DNA of 64,000 nt from Micrasema longulum (Eukaryota > Arthropoda > Insecta > Trichoptera > Brachycentridae): assembly GCA_022494885.1 (NCBI GenBank), contig JAGVSM010003668.1, positions 1 to 64,000 on the forward strand, read 5' to 3'. Each line of letters begins with the position of its first letter. The stretch's first letter is position 1. Positions 61,101-64,000 of the stretch are shown one piece after another. The position numbers and the translations under genes were made by a program. The notes under the pieces were generated by a model that ran no database searches, had not been told where the DNA came from, and saw only the letters and a program-made list of their open reading frames with translations.

Positions 61101-63619
61101 TGACTATCTGTAAATAACTTTAATAATTGCATCAGTCCTGTATTAAAGAAATAGGGAAAATAATATTAAAGAAATAAACCTAGTACATATTATAAACTTG
61201 TACTAGAGAATAGCAGGAAAACATTTTAAAGCCCTTATTTACTTTTAACTACTCAAAACTGTTAAACATGAAGGCCCCCTTTGAATTTTATAATTCATTG
61301 TTCAAAAGTTATAATCATGAATTATTATTTTAATAAATTATACTAAAATCTGTGTATAATTTGAATATAAAATTATATTTAGATATTTACAACTTAATTA
61401 TTGATAATACAGTGCAATAACTAATACACATCATCACTTGCTGTTATACAATGTCGCTAGATAATTTATTAATTTTCAATATTACTTGCTATACCTGTTA
61501 TTCCTTCTTTTTTCTCTGCTTGCATTGACATGTTTTTATACTTTTAATCTATTTTTAACTACTTATATTGTATATGTATATGAAATCAATATATTGCTGC
61601 TGATTATATTATATTATATTATTATATTATCCATGTGTCATTAATTTTGAAGATGTTTTTTAAATTGACATAAATTTATTTTCTTATTTAAAGATTCTTC
61701 TCATCGTTTCTTTGAATCCCTTAAAATATGTATGTGTATATTTATGTTTTTCATAAAAAAAACGATATTATTTTATTTCTACATCTAACCATGTTTTTCA
61801 TTCTTTATTTTGATTAGTTTTACAAATTTTCTTCATTTTTTTACTTTAATGGTAATTTTTAAACAACTTCTAATTATGTTTATTTTCCTTCTCTTTTTTG
61901 TACTTTAATTAATAACCTTACATATAATTATTTTATAATATGGAAACTTCACTGGTCCATTAGAGTTAAGTCTAACTGTGTAAAATATAAAACAATGTAC
62001 CTGTACTGTATGTTTCCTAAATAAGCGAAAATGAAATAAAAAAATATAAAAAAAATAATGTTAATGTTAGATAAACTTCTTAATAATCTATGTTTTAGGT
62101 ACCGATCCGCAAATGTGCTCCAATGCTGGTGCTGCACTAGAACCCGACATAGCCTTTCAATTAGCTCTTGGTAATTTGGACCCTTTCTCATTAAGAGTTA
62201 TGGATGAATGGCATCCTGATCATCATATGGCCAAGGTTTGCATAGAATTAAAAAATACATAACTAGAAATACATGACAAAATCGGTTGAAATTTAAATGA
62301 AGTAAAATAGATAATTTTTTAAAGAATTTTTCGAATTCAAAATATTTTTTGTATTTCTCCAAGTGGTTATTATTTTTCCAGCCTGGAGGTGGAAAAACCA
62401 ATGGATGGAATCAGAACCCTATTGCTCCCCATAAAAGCATCTGGAGTAAAGAATTTTTGGATCATGTCAGTGAACCGAAACCCAAAAATACCAAAATAAA
62501 TAATATGACTGCATTTATTATTCCTACGACAAGATCTCTCGCATCTAAAGTTGTTTCTGCAAAATGTGAGGAAAACAAAATTGACGAGTAAGTTTTTTTG
62601 AACCAATTAAGGAAATAAACCTTTAGAACAGAAGGCAATGCTCTAAATTAATTTTAGCAAGAGTTCTTTTTCTTGGATTAAATGCATTCCTTGTTTTATG
62701 TGTGATTTATAATTATTAATTAATTGTTTATTTTTGTGGGAGCTTGTTTTGAAATTTAAAAATTCCTTTTTATTAAAGAATCCTAAAATTTATTTATATT
62801 TTTTGGAAAATACTAAATAATACAATTCTTCAAAATCCTGTATTCTAATATTGTGAAAAATGTATTTAGTCAACTATATAGTATGTTTTTTTTTACAGCA
62901 TAACAATAGAAAATTTGAGCTCTATGTATTCTGTGAAAGAACCTGTGAAGAAGCATATTGTCGTTCCAGAAACACAAGATTTTGATTCAATAGAAACTTT
63001 GAATGTTGTATCTAAAAATCCCTTTTCTCTTCATACTTCGAAGCGCCTGTCCTCTAGTCCAGAGAAGATAGCTTCAGTTAGAGGAGATTCTTCTTCCAGC
63101 AAAAAAAGAGGTTTATCTCCAGATAAAAAGAACAGTTCATCGCCTGAAACTTCCCCTATTATAGAGAGAAAAAGTAAAAATTACAAAAGAATGTTGGAAA
63201 GTGGTTCTTTTTCAAAATTCACCAAACTTAGCAAATTCCAGAGGACAATTATAGATGAAAAAAATTTAGTTGAAAGCAAATTTTTTAATACATTCGTTAG
63301 TACTTTAGATAGATTCGACTTACAAAATGTAGTCAAAGATGAAAGTGGTTTGAATGTCTCTGGTATTGCGGCTTTAAATGTGGATGATTCTGATTTATCA
63401 AAAAGGGAATCATTGTCTAACCAGACTGATGAAATACCCAGCCCTGATTCCTGTGGCGATGGTATTGTACCTTTAAAAGACAATAACAATAAAAGTAATG
63501 ATTTAGATTTCAAAAATAACCTATTTAAAATATCACTAGTTCAAAATACCGATACTGAAGATTCTTATAATGAAAATACATATCCCTTTGAGAATCTTGT
63601 CACTCCGGTAGCTTCGCAG
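55192..63619 (+). CDS. EXO1: Exonuclease 1 (tosca), 3' end beyond the window
   Basis: Nine exons keep frame: 55192-55352, 55434-55553, 57865-57916, 58523-58732, 59423-59638, 60011-60170, 62099-62235, 62382-62587 and 62899-63619 (donor GTGAGT follows), 661 codons so far. The XPG N-terminal region (residues 1-99), XPG-I region (about 112-180) and H2TH region (LPGIGLAKA, about 232) are in order. Metal-binding acids match human EXO1: D30 ([12 protein letters not shown]), D78 (PILVFDG), E150 and D152 (APYEADA), D171 and D173 (TEDSDL), D226 (SGCDYL). EXO1 is a 5'-3' double-strand exonuclease and flap nuclease in mismatch repair, resection and meiotic recombination. The last exon is Ser/Lys-rich ([21 protein letters not shown]), typical of its disordered, phosphorylated C-terminal half. 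The stop and final exons are not in view. Introns 2, 3 and 4 hold SINEs and LINE fragments. Confidence 0.95.
55626..55850 (+). mobile_element. SINE-4 (tRNA-derived) in EXO1 intron 2
   Basis: GCGCCGTGGCGCAGTTGGTT (A box) and GTCGCGGGTTCGATTCTCGC (B box) form a tRNA-like head. The body includes GGTCTGGGTGCTGTGGTGTA and an AT-rich end. The minus-strand open frames across it are by-products. Confidence 0.75.
55855..56580 (-). pseudogene. LINE family A fragment (copy A6) in EXO1 intron 2
   Basis: The minus strand reads from [12 protein letters not shown] (about 56545) through [49 protein letters not shown] and [20 protein letters not shown], with several frame breaks, to the 3' tail near 55855. 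It starts just after the polymerase active-site box. Confidence 0.82.
56885..57010 (+). pseudogene. Another LINE C-terminal tail in EXO1 intron 2
   Basis: Translation gives [20 protein letters not shown] and [14 protein letters not shown] before a stop. This is the general pattern of jockey/CR1-like ORF2 ends and is similar in layout to the fragment at 1-290. Confidence 0.5.
57361..57530 (-). repeat. LINE-like A/T-rich tail in EXO1 intron 2
   Basis: TATTTTTATTTTTATTTATT followed by AAAAACAACAGTTATG resembles 41224-41405 and 35385-35460. Confidence 0.4.
58226..58340 (+). mobile_element. SINE-1 copy in EXO1 intron 3
   Basis: TGGGTTGTGGTCCTGTGGCT, GTCGCGGACTCACATTTC and GAGGTTCGAACCTCGCTCTA, then the body TTCCCATTTCCCAAAAGTGA. 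Confidence 0.78.
59105..59335 (+). mobile_element. SINE-2 copy in EXO1 intron 4
   Basis: TGCATCGTGGTGTAATGGTC (A box) and GGTCTCTGGTTTGATTCCC (B box), then GAAATATTTATTTAAAAGGG, ATTTCATAGTCCCTGGATTG and CGAAGCGTAAGAC. This is the most complete body of the family in the window. Confidence 0.78.
60171..62098. other. EXO1 intron 6, AT-rich, with a small family A tail
   Basis: The only recognised item is a short minus-strand family A-like end near 60323-60375 (AGGGTAGGCAGAAAGGATAG). The rest is AT-rich, with an ATTAT-type microsatellite at about 61600-61630. Minus-strand open frames at 61949-62191 overlap EXO1 exon 7 and are shadows. Confidence 0.5.
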
Positions 63620-64000
63620 GTGAGTTTTTACTATGTTGTATTCATAATATTTCCCCTTTTTAGTGTAGCCTATGTATTTTTTTATACATAAATTATCTAA
63701 AGTGATTAACAAAATATTTTTCAAAATCCATAGACAAACATTACATTTCACCCTCAAAATATTTAATCATCTAATTACATCGTCAGGATCGTAAAACAAT
63801 GACAGATGTTCGAAAAATGCGACATTGACTTTCTTTTATATTTGGTGTTGAAAAGGTTATATAAGGGCTGTTTTTTCCAGGTTTGAAAAAAATATATATA
63901 TAACTAACCCAAGTATCAAATGGTATACTTCTGTACTTATCAAGTTGTGACATCAAGCTTCAAAATAAAATTGAAACCGCTCTCATGTAAAGTTGAATAA

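Overview
This is an AT-rich stretch of an animal nuclear genome, almost certainly an insect. The three host genes read best as insect orthologues. The dispersed non-LTR retrotransposon tails and tRNA-derived SINEs resemble those common in moths and butterflies, so Lepidoptera is my best guess, but nothing in the window proves the order.

Host genes occupy only the right third. A zucchini/PLD6-type piRNA-pathway nuclease lies on the plus strand (two exons, 38404-42248). A MED10 Mediator subunit lies on the minus strand (three exons, 54060 down to 49011). An EXO1/tosca DNA-repair exonuclease lies on the plus strand (nine exons from 55192) and leaves the window at its right edge. MED10 and EXO1 are head to head, about 1.1 kb apart, and that interval contains a LINE fragment. 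All splice junctions given here were chosen by eye from GT/AG sites that keep the reading frame.

The left 38 kb has no host gene I can support. It is a mosaic of mobile-element remains: at least four non-LTR families, four tRNA-derived SINE families, a Tc1-like transposon, P-superfamily-like short elements with 8-bp target duplications, a 212-bp MITE with perfect 33-bp inverted repeats, and a GC-rich fold-back element.

The most striking element is a complete 4,182-bp Transib transposon (25134-29315). It encodes a RAG1-related transposase, has CACAGTG termini identical to the consensus heptamer of V(D)J recombination signals, and is flanked by a 5-bp duplication CGGCG. It sits in the 3' end of a LINE and itself carries a younger LINE tail. 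Its three reading-frame breaks all fall in 9-10-base A tracts.

The least explained signal is a run of four units at 12263-12660, each with a nearly invariant 28-nt hairpin core and changing flanks that still pair. A diverged inverted copy lies at 8544-8680.
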